This document shows, piece after piece, positions 45,301-57,100 of a stretch of DNA of 64,000 nt. The stretch's first letter is position 1. Each line of letters begins with the position of its first letter. The translations under genes were made by a program, and so were the position numbers. Origin of the DNA: Lepisosteus oculatus (Eukaryota; Chordata; Actinopteri; Semionotiformes; Lepisosteidae); the NCBI RefSeq assembly GCF_040954835.1, contig NC_090717.1:248001-312000 (forward strand), in the 5' to 3' direction. A model generated the notes under the pieces. It saw only the letters and a list, made by a program, of their open reading frames with translations. It made no database searches and was not told the DNA's origin.

Positions 45301-48300
45301 GGCTGGCTGTACTTCACCCCTGGCATAGAGAGAGAGAGGCAGCAGAGGGTTATGGGCAGGCAGCAAGCCGCTGACAGTTTGCTCGGCTCCAGGAAAGGCA
45401 GGTTGCTCAGTTTTAGGGGGGTCAGGCCCTTTGGCGAGCCAAAGGGAGTTGGGTTACCATGGCTGGGGCTGTCCGTGCCGCCAGAATGCCCGGGGTAGGA
45501 GCTGTCCAGCGCCAGCTTGTGGCGGAAGGCCTCCTCTTTACGGCGGTTGGCAAACCAGTTGTAGACTCGCACCTCCGTCACCAGGTTCGAGCCCAGCCCG
45601 GCCAGCTGGGAGGGGGACACCCCGCGCTGCAGGCACTCTGCCCTGGGGACAGAGGGCGATGGTGAGGCGCTGGAGGGTCTCTCTGCGGGCCCGCCCCTCC
45701 ACTCACCCGCCCTCCTCACCGGTTACACTCCTCCACCAGACTCTCCCGCTCCTCCTTGCTGGGGTTCTTCTGCCGTTCGTACGCCTGGAACAGGATCTGC
45801 TGGGAGGCGGGGCCCCACTTGAACCTGTTCCTGCGCTGCCTCCTGCTGCCCGGCTCCTCGGGCTCCTCCCCCACCAGCAGGCCGCGGCTGGCGTTGCTGA
45901 ACTCTGGCAGGGAGAGGGCAGAGAGGCCGGCCGCTGACGCCGAGAGTGGAGGGAGCTGCTGCCGGCGCCCGGTCCGCGGCGGGGACGCACGGGGGTACTT
46001 ACGCTGCGTGATCTCGCCCTGCTTGCGAACGTACCAGGTGTAGAGTGCCGCCCGCTTCTGGCTCTTCATGGGCGTGCCCTTGTTCAGGTGCTGCGACAGG
46101 TGGGACTGGTTGAGCCCCGTCGAGTCGACCACCTCCCTCTGCGGCAGGTTGTGCTGCTGCATGTAGCTCCTCACCAGCTTGGCCACCTGCCAGGGGTCCT
46201 CCCTGCTCACAGATAGGGCACCGGGTCACGGGGGGCACCGAGGCTCAGGGCACCGAGTCACGGGGGGTACTGAGCCTCAGGGCACCGAGCCTCAGGGCAC
46301 CGAGTCACGGGGGGCACCGAGCCTCAGGGCACCGAGTCACAGGGGGTACTGAGCCTCAGGGCACAGAGCCTCAGGGCACCGAGTCACGGGGGGCACCGTG
46401 CCTCAGGGCACCGAGTCACGGGGGGTACTGAGCCTCAGGGCACCGAGTCACGGGGGGTACTGAGCCTCAGGGCACCGAGCCTCAGGGCACCGAGTCACGG
46501 GGGGCACCGAGCCTCAGGGCACCGAGCCTCAGGGCACCGGGTCACGGGGGGCACCGAGCCTCAGGGCACCGAGTCACTGGGCACCGAGAGACGAGGGGCA
46601 GAGAGATGCAGAGCAGAGAGACACGGGGCTCAGAAACAGGAGGCAGAGAGACCCAGGGCAGAAAGACGGGGGGCAGAGAGTCGGTGGCCCTCAGTGTGTT
46701 TATTGACATGTGTGAGAATCACCCAGGCGCTGCAGCATGTTTGCGGAGAGAGAGATAAGAGAGAGGCTGCAGGTCAAAGTCCAGCTCGGAGGCTCTTCCT
46801 GGTAAACACCTCACACAGCTCCTCTGGCTCCTCCAGTGTTCATCTCCAGGTCACCTGCACAGCCAGCACACCTCTCTAACACTACCTTCCATTAGAACTG
46901 ACCCCTCAGACTTGGGTTCGAATCCAAGGTGTGCTCATACATGTGTCCTGGATGCAGGGGAGGGATTTCCTGCAAACTCGCACGCTGGTTAGTGATCAAA
47001 GGTTTGTTAACCAGGGAACAAGAGAGGAGTGAGTAATTAACAACCACCCTGAGACAGAGAGAGGGGCAGGAGCATCTCTGTTCAATCTCTTCAACGTTGT
47101 CCTGTGAGCTGGGTGTTTCCCTGAGGTCTGGGATCAAGGACAGATCATGTCCACCTATAAGAGTGGAGACAGACCCTATCAGCTTCCGGGGCACCTGTGT
47201 GAACAGTAACTGGGAGAAGGTATACTGCAGTATCATGAATGCCTGAATTTAAGCTTTCATTTCTGAGCAATGTTGTGACACTACATGACACAGACATCAA
47301 GTTCCTGCTCTACATGGATGACTTGGTCCTGCTGTCGCCCACAGAACAGGGGCTGCAGCAGATCCTGGCACTGCTGGAGCAGTACTGTCAGACCTGGGCG
47401 CTGACAGTCAATCTGGACAAGACCAGTGTTGTGGTTTTCTAGGAGAAAGCCAGACCTCAGGGAAACAGGTATAAATTCACACTCAACAACACATTGGAGC
47501 ACACATCCAGCTACACATATCTCAGTCTCAGCATCAGCTCTTCTGGGAGTTTTGACCTGGCAGTGAAGGCACAGGGAGAAGGCACTCAGGACAGAGCTCA
47601 GAGAGAGGAGAGAGTGAAAGGAGAGGGGCTCAGAGAGAGGAGAGAGTGAAAGGAGTGGAGCTCAGAGAGAGGAGAGAGTGAAAGGAGAGGGGCTCAGAGA
47701 GAGGAGAGAGTGAAAGGAGAGGGGCTCAGAGAGAGGAGAGAGTGAAAGGAACGGGGCTCAGAGAGGAGAGAGTGAAAGGAGCGGGGCTCAGAGAGAGGAG
47801 AGAGTGAAAGGACTGGGGCTCAGAGAGAGGGGAGAGTGAAAGGAGCGGAGCTCAGAGAGAGGAGAGAGTGAAAGGAGCGGGGCTCAGAGAGAGGAGAGAG
47901 TGAAAGGAGCGGGGCTCAGAGAGGAGAGAGTGAAAGGAGCGGAGCTCAGAGAGAGGAGAGAGTGAAAGGAGAGGGGCTCAGAGAGAGGAGAGAGTGAAGG
48001 GAGCGGGGCTCAGAGGGAGGAGAGAGTGAAAGGACTGGGGCTCAGAGAGGAGAGAGTGAAAGGAAAGGGGCTCAGAGAGAGGAGAGAGTGAAAGGAGCGG
48101 GGCTCAGAGAGAGGAGAGAGTGAAAGGAGCGGGGCTCAGAGAGAGGAGAGAGTGAAAGGAGAGGGGCTCAGAGAGAGGAGAGAGTGAAAGGAGCGGGGCT
48201 CAGAGAGAGGAGAGAGTGAAAGGACTGGGGCTCAGAGAGAGGAGAGAGTGAAAGGAGCGGAGCTCAGAGAGAGGAGAGAGTGAAAGGAGCGGGGCTCAGA

Positions 48301-49196
48301 GAGAGGAGAGAGTGAAAGGAGCGGGGCTCAGAGAGGAGAGAGTGAAAGGAGCGGAGCTCAGAGAGAGGAGAGAGTGAAAGGAGCGGAGCTCAGAGAGAGG
48401 AGAGAGTGAAAGGAGCGGGGCTCAGAGAGAAGAGAGAGTGAAAGGAGTGAGGCTCAGAGAGGAGAGAGGAGAGAGTGAAAGGAGTGGGGCTCAGAGAGGA
48501 GAGAATGAAAGGAGCGGGGCTCAGAGAGGAGAGAGTGAAAGGAGCGGAGCTCAGAGAGGAGAGAGGAGAGAGTGAAAGGAGCGGGGCTCAGAGGGAGGAG
48601 AGAGTGAAAGGAGTGAGGCTCAGAGAGGAGAGAGGAGAGAGTGAAAGGAGTGGGGCTCAGAGAGGAGAGAGGAGAGAGTGAAAGGAGCAGGGCTCAGAGA
48701 GGAGAGAGTGAAAGGAGCGGAGCTCAGAGAGGAGAGAGGAGAGAGGAGAGAGTGAAAGGAGCGTGGCTCAGAGAGGAGAGAGTGAAAGGAGCGGAGCTCA
48801 GAGAGGAGAGAGGAGAGAGGAGAGAATGAAAGGAGCGGGGCTCAGAGAGGAGAGAGTGAAAGGAGCGGAGCTCAGAGAGGAGAGAGGAGAGAGGAGAGAG
48901 TGAAAGGAGCGGGGCTCTTACTGTAGCAGGTGCTCCACCTCTGCCCTCTGCCTTGCTGCCTCCTCAGGACTCAGGCTCTCCAGCTCTTTGAAGATGGGGG
49001 GGGCAAACTCCTCCTCTCCCTCCTCTGAGCTGTCGCCCTCCCCCTCCACAGGGCCCCCGTCGCCCGCCTCGGCCCCCAGCCCCCCCCCGGCCTGCTCCAG
49101 CTCCTCGGCCGCCTGGATCAGGATGTCCCGCGACAGCCCGGACCCCAGCAGGGCCCAGACCAGCTGCTCCTGCAAGCCTGTCAGCCTTGCTGCCAT
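42382..49196 (-). CDS. hnf1a: Hepatocyte nuclear factor 1-alpha, POU-homeodomain transcription factor
   Basis: Liver, gut, kidney and islet transcription factor binding GTTAATNATTAAC as a dimer. Ten exons, 5' to 3': 49196-48922, 46202-46003, 45903-45720, 45642 to about 45371, 45319-45195, 45108-44922, 44344-44162, 43599-43481, 42748-42652, 42512-42382. About 590 aa (human 631). Dimerisation helix-turn-helix 1-32; POU-specific domain about 93-158 ([35 protein letters not shown]); divergent homeodomain about 180-260 with the long HNF1 insert and [14 protein letters not shown]; Ser/Gly/Gln-rich activation domain ending [12 protein letters not shown], aligning to human TFISTQMASSSQ. Exon/intron phases follow human. 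The exon 4/5 junction lacks a GT donor (see findings). HNF1A, not HNF1B, by neighbours custos and sppl3. Confidence 0.95.
42945..43480. repeat. About 87-bp tandem repeat in hnf1a intron 8
   Basis: About six copies of an 87-88-bp unit containing CTGTGCTGGGCATGTTGGTG and TATGGACTGCCGTG. The last copy reaches the donor of exon 8: on the minus strand the intron starts GTAACAGCTCACC within repeat-like sequence. Confidence 0.88.
44575..44870. repeat. About 51-bp minisatellite in hnf1a intron 6
   Basis: Roughly six copies of the same unit as the array at 7950-9000 (CTTCAGACTAAAGAGACTCA). The two arrays, 36 kb apart, share unit sequence and orientation. Confidence 0.9.
46212..46590. repeat. GC-rich minisatellite next to hnf1a exon 2
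   Basis: Alternating short blocks GGGCACCGAGTCACGGGGG and CACCGAGCCTCA in variable order, about 16-32 bp per step. It begins about 10 bp from the hnf1a exon 2 acceptor (46203-46204). Confidence 0.9.
47060..47595 (+). mobile_element. LINE family A fragment in hnf1a intron 1
   Basis: Plus-strand copy with [20 protein letters not shown]-like sequence at about 47298-47357, where the catalytic YADD has become YMDD, and [20 protein letters not shown]. It stops abruptly at about 47595 where the 32-bp minisatellite begins. Relative to hnf1a it is antisense. Confidence 0.78.
47596..48912. repeat. 32-bp minisatellite filling hnf1a intron 1 up to exon 1
   Basis: About 40 copies of a purine-rich 32-bp unit (AGAGAGAGGAGAGAGTGAAA then GGAGCGGGGCTC), with 28-bp and 37-bp variants increasing toward 48900. 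It ends about 10 bp from the hnf1a exon 1 donor. Strong purine/pyrimidine strand asymmetry. Confidence 0.93.
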
Positions 49197-49301
49197 CGCC
49201 GGCCGCGGGGCTGGTTCCTGTGTGTGCCGGAGCGCCGGAGCCACAGCCCGTCCGCCTGTCCGCCTGTCCTGACTGGTCTCCCCTCCTCACTCGGCACAGA
49301 G

Positions 49302-49315
49302 TGAACTTCGCACCC
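49302..49315 (-). promoter_or_regulatory. hnf1a: Candidate HNF4-type site in hnf1a promoter
   Basis: Minus strand reads GGGTGCGAAGTTCA, a DR1-like element whose AAGTTCA half matches the HNF4-binding site of the mammalian HNF1A promoter (CAAAGTTCA). It lies about 105-120 bp upstream of the ATG. The first half-site is weak. Confidence 0.4.
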
Positions 49316-49439
49316 TCCCCCGCCCCCCCCGCCTGCACAGGACAAAGAGCAGGGCAGCTGTAAAACACAGGCTGACACACACACACACACACTGACAGGT
49401 GAGTGAGTCTTGGCCCTCCCTCAATTTCCCAACAAACTG

Positions 49440-50224
49440 ACCATGCTCATTTCCGTATCAATGTACACAATTCTTATGGTGAAACGCAAATCGTGAGCTC
49501 TAACTGCACCTTCCTGGGTGGCTGGATGAGCTTGCCAGCTTCCAGTGCTTGATGAGAACAATGTTACAGACAGTTGTGTACATCATGGCACCCTGTTGAG
49601 AAAATGTACTCGATGCAGCTGGTGCAGTTTTGCATGGAACCACAAGAGGGAGCACACGCCACCATAACTTCTTAGAAGCGAAACTGCGCAGGGTGCGGTT
49701 GTAGGCTTTGGCCGCCAGTGGTCACCTGACACGTCCTTGGACCAACAGCATGGGTGTATTTCACAGCTTCTAAGAATCAAATCTTGGGGAAAATTCTGTG
49801 GCTGTGTTCTTTTGTAAACTAAGACTGAAAAAGAGCTACTTTTGATCAAATAAAATACAAAATCAGACCACTTAAGGTATAAAAATAGATGAATTGTACA
49901 CTTCAAGACCGGGGTTGAGATGGAGTGGGCAGAACAGAATCCAGAAGTCACTGAGGGTGAGGGGCAAGGTGATGCCTTTGACCTGGAAGAGATTGTTGGC
50001 ACAGTGCCTGCTGGGTCATTCCACCAAGGACATCTGACATTGAGCAACTAGTTTATTAACTGAACCAGAAGCTGGATCATTGATATACTCCAACCAGTGA
50101 TGTGACAAATCACAAATGATATACACATTTTTTTTAAGTGAATATTTTAATGACGAGTGAATGGTTTTTTTATTGGTGGAAGAAATCAGAAAAAAAATGC
50201 GACGACAAAAAAAGAAAAATATGT
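49440..50224. other. hnf1a upstream intergenic, nothing recognised
   Basis: AT-rich sequence between the hnf1a promoter and the L2 element. No exon, known repeat or liver enhancer motif could be named with confidence. Confidence 0.35.
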
Positions 50225-52660
50225 TAACTATTATTGCAAATGACTCTTTTGTCTCCCACTGTTCTCCCCTTGATCTAGGCCTCTCTGACCACTTAGCCAT
50301 TCTCTTCAATCTGGAATTACCTGTTTCTAACACTCCCCCCTCACACTCTGTAAATTTCCGTAATCAATTGATCACCCAAGGTTTTCAAATTCTGTTCTGT
50401 CCTCCTTATCTTATTTCTCTTCCTCTGACCCTCTAGAGGACATAATACAGTTACTTGACAGTGCTCTTTTATCTGCCCTCGACACATTTGCTCCTTTAAA
50501 AACTCAAACCATCTCCTTCTCTCGCCCTGCCCCCGGTACAACGACCATCTGTGATCCATGAAGGCAGCCTCTCGCAAACTTGAGCGTAGGTGGTGTCTAT
50601 CTGGCCTAAATGTACATTATCAGGTTTGGAGAGATTACTTGTCTGAATATAAGGTTACTACAGAGTCTGCTAGATCCACCTACTCTCACATCATTGAAAA
50701 TCACCAAAACAACCCCAGACATCTTTTCTCCACCATCAACAGACTGCTCAAGCCAAACTGCCCCACCACATTACCTGCCTCATCGCAACTTTGCAACACA
50801 TTCTTAGATTTCTTTAGTTCTAAGATTGACACCATCCGGCATCACATTCTCTCCACTACACATATCATTTCCACACCTCCTCCCTCCTCATCCAACTTCT
50901 CTGGTTCCCTCCTCTCCAGCTTCTCTCTTCTTGACTTAGCATCCCTCAATAAACTAGTTACACGCATGAAACCCACCACATCTATTTTAGATCCCATTCC
51001 CACCACTTTATTCCAGTCCTGTTTCTCTTCTCTCTGTCCCATTGTCCTCAATATTATAAATCAATCCTTGAGCACCGGCATTGTACCAACGGTCCTCAAA
51101 ACTGCTCCCATTACCCCCGTGCCAAAAAAGTCGAACATGGCTCTCGACAATCTTAACAATTTTCGCCCCATCTCCAACTTACCCTTTCTTGCAAAAATTC
51201 TAGAACGTGCTGTCACACTTCAGTTACATAACCACCTCATGACAAACAACCTTTTCGAACCTCTCCAATCTGGCATCCGTCAACTTCACAACACAGAAAC
51301 TGCCCTGGTCAAAGTCACCAACAATCTCCTAATAGCTTTTGATTCTGGTTCTCTTTCCATACTCATCCTTCTTGATCTCAGTGCTGCTTTTGACACTGTT
51401 GACCATAACATCTTACTTTCTCGTCTTGAGACTGTCTCTGGAGTTTCTGACACTGCTCTCAAATGGTGCAAGTCTTACCTCACTGATTGCTGTCACTTTG
51501 TCTCTCTTAATGGGTACAGGTCTGAAATTGGTCTTGTCAAGTCTGGTGTCCCTCAGGGCTCAATACTGGGCCCCTTGCTCTTCAGCATTTACATGTTTCC
51601 ACTTGGTCAGCTTTTAAGATCACATGGCCTCAGCTTTCATTTCTACGCTGACGATACTCAAATATACATCCATACCAAACCTGACACTGATGTGGCTGTC
51701 TCTATTCTATCTAATTGCATCTCCGACATAAAAATTTGGATGACCCAAAACTTCCTTCGTCTTAACTGCGACAAGACTGAAGTCATGCTTATTGGCACCC
51801 CCCATCAAGTTCGTAAAGCCAGTCCTGTAACCCTATCTGTAGATGGTTCTATACTTGAGCTTCAATCTAAATTGAAAAACCTTGGGGTTATATTCGATTC
51901 TGGCTTAACATTCGACCCACATGTGCAGCATACTGTCAAAACATTTTTTTTTTCACTTCAGAAATATCGCTAGACTACATCCTATGCTATCACTAACTCT
52001 GGCTGAAAAGCTGATCAACACATTTATGTTCTCTTGAATTGACTACTGTAATGCTCTACTTGCTGGGGTATCTAAATCTACTTTGAACAAACTGCAGTAC
52101 GTCCAAAACTCAGCAGCCAGAATCCTGACCAGGTCTAGTGCAAGTGATCACATTACTCCTATCCTGGAGTCCTTGCACTGGCTTCTGGTCAAATTCCGTG
52201 TGGACTTTAAAATCCTCCTGCTCACCTATAAGGCTCTACATGGCTCGGCACCTCAGCACCTGTCTGAACTATTATGGCCCTACTCCCCACCTCGCAACCT
52301 CCGCTCTTCTAACTCTGGTCTCCTTACTGTCCCCCCAGGCCCATCTACAGTCTATGGGTGACAGGGCCTTCTCCTGTTATGCCCCCAAGCTCTGGAACTC
52401 TCTGCCCAAGGATATCAGAGAGTCACCTTCTCTAAACTCCTTCAAATCCAGACTCAAAACCCTGTTCTTTAGAAAAGCCTTTACTTAACTGGTTCTATTC
52501 TTCACCCCTCTGCTTTTCTTAGTACCACCATCCACGGTCTCCTCTGTATATTGTAATTGTTTTATCTTATGTATTCTTTTTATTTATTGTTGTTGTCATT
52601 CTGTAAAGCGCTTTGAGAATAATAATAATACGTTTATTATTATTATTATTATTAAATCTC
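50225..52660 (+). mobile_element. LINE-2 element, 5'-truncated
   Basis: Starts inside the endonuclease domain (GLSDHLAILFNLELP near 50275-50325). A 471-codon frame (50558-51973) holds the RT domain: NFRPISNLPFLAKILERAV, LLDLSAAFDTVDHNIL, SGVPQGSILGPLLFSIYM and catalytic FYADDTQ near 51640. A frameshift at the T-run near 51945 and an in-frame stop near 52036 break the 3' part, which continues with LHWLLVKFRVDFKILLLTYK and WNSLPKDIRESPSLNSFKSR. The 3' end has TGTAAAGCGCTTTGAGAA and a TTA-repeat tail, typical of L2. Confidence 0.9.
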
Positions 52661-54119
52661 TTTATATCCATGAAACAATACAGGACACAGAGGTCATTTA
52701 AGTAATTGCGTGAGTCATCAAAAAGCTTTGTGCACCTGGAATAGTTTAGGATTTCCACATCAGGGAGGGTACAGACCTCTGCTACCGAACGAACATTTTG
52801 ATGACAAATGATGTGTGAACTGCTTTGCTGCAGCTACTGTTTAGCAGGATGACAAGTGGAAACACTTCTGAAGACCTTTCTATGGAAGCTCTGCCTGGCC
52901 AGATCAGTGAATTTAGAGAGGGAGAGAGGATGCAGACAGGTGGAAGGGAGACTGTCTGATAAAGAAAAGTGGAGCTCCTAGCCGAGACAGTGAGGGGAGG
53001 CTGGCAAGCCAGTGCCATAAAAATACTTTGAAAGGAAAATAATCAGTGGAAACAATTAGACCGGAGTGGATTCTGCTGGGTTGCTCCTTGGAGGAAGAAA
53101 CAGGGAAACAAAAAGTAGCAGATTTAACTAGTGTAACGCTACTCTGAAAAGGTGATCAGGATCCAATGCAGACGCAGGAAAAGGTGGCAGGTTTGAAGGC
53201 GAACAATCCAAAACAAGGAGCTAGATCGTAGTCAGAGGGCGAAAGGTAGGTAAAGGCACTAGAGGCAAACTATCCAAAACATGAGACGGAGTCAAGGTCG
53301 AAAAGAGGAAGGTAGGTAATAATCTGGTGTAGACACTGGTGGCAAACAATCCGAAGAGGAAGACGAGATCCGTATTCGGAAGGGGAAAAAAGGGGGAGTC
53401 AAATTCCAAGAAGACAAAAGGTAAGAAACGCTAGGTAGAGCTCACGAGAAGTTTACTAAATACCGAGCATCAATACGTGGGTAAGAGAGGCTTAAATAGA
53501 GCAGCCTGCCGCACGGTAAAGAGTCTGATGATGAATTAACACATGTGGCGGCGTTTGTAATTAAAACCCTCCTGCTGGTGCTGATTAGTCCTCTTCGGGG
53601 CTGATCTGGGCAGGCTGGTGGTCGGGACAACTAGCAAGAAGTGAAGTGAACGCTAACACGAGCACTAGGAGCTCGCATCAAGGAGACCGATTGGGAACTA
53701 GACTGGGAGTCTGACTGAAGGGCAGCCCGATCTAGTTTGAGTGACAGGTTGAGAGCTCGTGGGAATGCTGCTGTTGGCCCCGGTCCCAGCACGAGCATGA
53801 CACATACAGTACTACCCATGGTCTGTAATTGGGATTGAACACGTCTGCAAAGCACTGTGAATTAGAAAGAACAGTGGTCCTGGTACAGACCCAATGGTAC
53901 TCCGCTAATTCCACCACCCCAGTTTGGCTCTGGCCCCTGATATGTACTCTCTGTTTTCTGTTCAATAACACTTCTCAGCACAAACAGACACATTTCCATG
54001 AGTTCCTACGGCCTGTAATCTGAGAATTAATCTTTAATGAAGAACTTTATCTAAAGCCTTGTGAAAATCTAAACACATCATGTGCTCCCTATAAGTGTCT
54101 CTTACAACTGTTGGTTATA
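52661..54119. other. hnf1a-sppl3 intergenic with weak repeats
   Basis: No gene. 53120-53400 has about three imperfect units (phrases GGCAAACAATCCAAAAC and GGTAGGTAA) that look like part of a dispersed repeat. 53800-54075 resembles 61320-61560 (shared phrase CAGTGGTCC, GGTACAGAC, then TGGTAC and ACTCCACC-like words), so both are probably pieces of one old interspersed repeat. Confidence 0.4.
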
Positions 54120-57100
54120 ACATGACCTGCGGTGTCTCCTGTCCCTTCACTCACTATGAACCCATGACCAGCGGTGTCTCCTGTCCCTTCATTCACTCGA
54201 ACCCATGACCAGCGGTGTCTCCTGTCCCTTCACTCACTATGAACCCATGACCAGCGGTGTCTCCTGTCCCTTCATTCACTCGAACCCATGACCAGCGGTG
54301 TCTCCTGTCCCTTCATTCACTATGAACCCATGACCAGCGGTGTCTCCTGTCCCTTCACTCACTATGAACCCATGACCAGCGGTGTCTCCTGTCCCTTCAC
54401 TCACTATGAACCCATGACCAGCGGTGTCTCCTGTCCCTTCATTCACTCGAACCCATGACCAGCGGTGTCTCCTGTCCCTTCACTCACTATGAACCCATGA
54501 CCAGCGGTGTCTCCTGTCCCTTCATTCACTCGAACCCATGACCAGCGGTGTCTCCTGTCCCTTCACTCACTATGAACCCATGACCAGCGGTGTCTCCTGT
54601 CCCTTCATTCACTCGAACCCATGACCAGCGGTGTCTCCTGTCCCTTCATTCACTATGAACCCATGACCAGCGGTGTCTCCTGTCCCTTCACTCACTATGA
54701 ACCCATGACCAGCGGTGTCTCCTGTCCCTTCACTCACTATGAACCCATGACCAGCGGTGTCTCCTGTCCCTTCATTCACTCGAACCCATGACCAGCGGTG
54801 TCTCCTGTCCCTTCACTCACTATGAACCCATGACCAGCGGTGTCTCCTGTCCCTTCACTCACTATGAACCCATGACCAGCGGTGTCTCCTATCCCTTCAC
54901 TCACTATGAACTCATGACCAGCGGTGTCTCCTGTCCCTTCATTCACTATGAACCCATGACCAGCGGTGTCTCCTATCCCTTCACTCACTATGAACTCATG
55001 ACCAGCAGTGTCTCCTGTCCCTTCATTCACTATGAACCCATGACCAGCGGTGTCTCCTGTCCCTTCACTCACTATGAACCCATGACCAGCGGTGTCTCCT
55101 GTCCCTTCACTCACTCAAACCTATGACCAGAGTTGTCTCCTGTCCCTTCACTCACTATGAACCCATGACCAGCGGTGTCTCCTGTCCCTTCACTCACTCG
55201 AACCCATGACCAGCGGTGTCTCCTGTCCCTTCACTCACTATGAACCCATGACCAGCGGTGTCTCCTGTCCCTTCACTCACTATGAACCCATGACCAGCGG
55301 TGTCTCCTGTCCCTTCACTCACTATGAACCCATGACCTGCGGTGTCTCCTGTCCCTTCACTCACTATGAACCCATGACCAGCGGTGTCTCCTGTCCCTTC
55401 ACTCACTATGAACCCATCACCAGCGGTGTCTCCTGTCCCTTCATTCACTCGAACCCATGACCAGCGGTGTCTCCTGTCCGTTCACTCACTATGAACCCAT
55501 CACCAGCGGTGTCTCCTGTCCCTTCATTCACTCGAACCCATGACCAGCGGTGTCTCCTGTCCCTTCACTCACTATGAACCCATGACCAGCGGTGTCTCCT
55601 GTCCCTTCACTCACTATGAACCCATGACCAGCGGTGTCTCCTGTCCCTTCACTCACTATGAACCCATGACCAGCGGTGTCTCCTGTCCCTTCACTCACTA
55701 TGAACCCATGACCAGCGGTGTCTCCTGTCCCTTCACTCACTATGAACCCATGACCTGCGGTGTCTCCTGTCCCTTCACTCACTATGAACCCATGACCAGC
55801 GGTGTCTCCTGTCCCTTCACTCACTATGAACCCATGACCAGTGGTGTCTCCTGTCCCTTCACTCATTCGAACCTATGACCAGAGTTGTCTCCTGTCCGTT
55901 CACTCACTATGAACCCATGACCAGTGGTGTCTCCTGTCCCTTCACTCACTCGAACCAATGACCAGCGGTGTCTCCTGTCCCCTCATTCACTCGAACCCAT
56001 GACCAGCGATGTCTCCTGTCCGTTCACTCACTTTGAACCCATGACCAGCGGTGTCTCCTGTCCCTTCACTCACTCGAACCCATGACCAGCGGTCTCTCCT
56101 GTCCCTTCACTCACTATGAACCCATGACCAGCGGTGTCTCCTGTCCCTTCACTCACTATGAACCCATGACCAGCGGTGTCTCCTATCCCTTCACTCACTA
56201 TGAACCCATGACCAGCGGTGTCTCCTGTCCCTTCATTCACTCGAACCCATGACCAGCGGTGTCTCCTGTCCCTTCACTCACTATGAACCCATGACCAGCG
56301 GTGTCTCCTGTCCCTTCATTCACTCGAACCCATGACCAGCGGTGTCTCCTGTCCCTTCACTCACTATGAACCCATGACCAGCGGTGTCTCCTGTCCCTTC
56401 ACTCACTATGAACCCATGACCAGCGGTGTCTCCTGTCCCTTCATTCACTCGAACCCATGACCAGCGGTGTCTCCTGTCCCTTCACTCACTATGAACCCAT
56501 GACCAGCGGTGTCTCCTATCCCTTCACTCACTATGAACCCATGACCAGCGGTGTCTCCTGTCCCTTCACTCACTCGAACCCATGACCAGCGGTGTCTCCT
56601 GTCCCTTCATTCACTCGAACCCATGACCAGCGGTGTCTCCTGTCTCTTCACTCACTATGAACCCATGACCAGCGGTGTCTCCTGTCCCTTCATTCACTCG
56701 AACCCATGACCAGCGGTGTCTCCTGTCCCTTCACTCACTATGAACCCATGACCAGCGGTGTCTCCTGTCCCTTCATTCACTCGAACCCATGACCAGCGGT
56801 GTCTCCTGTCCCTTCACTCACTATGAACCCATGACCAGCGGTGTCTCCTGTCCCTTCACTCACTATGAACCCATGACCAGCGGTGTCTCCTGTCCCTTCA
56901 CTCACTATGAACCCATGACCAGCGGTGTCTCCTGTCCCTTCACTCACTATGAACCCATGACCAGCGGTGTCTCCTGTCCCTTCATTCACTCGAACCCATG
57001 ACCAGCGGTGTCTCCTGTCCCTTCACTCACTATGAACCCATGACCAGCGGTGTCTCCTGTCCCTTCATTCACTCGAACCCATGACCAGCGGTGTCTCCTG

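Noticed and set aside
47298-47357. Active reverse transcriptase in hnf1a intron 1
   Set aside because: A short LINE piece with stops; the YMDD change and truncations show it is dead.
42382-49196. Assignment as hnf1b instead of hnf1a
   Set aside because: The neighbours custos and sppl3, and the C-terminal sequence, fit HNF1A.
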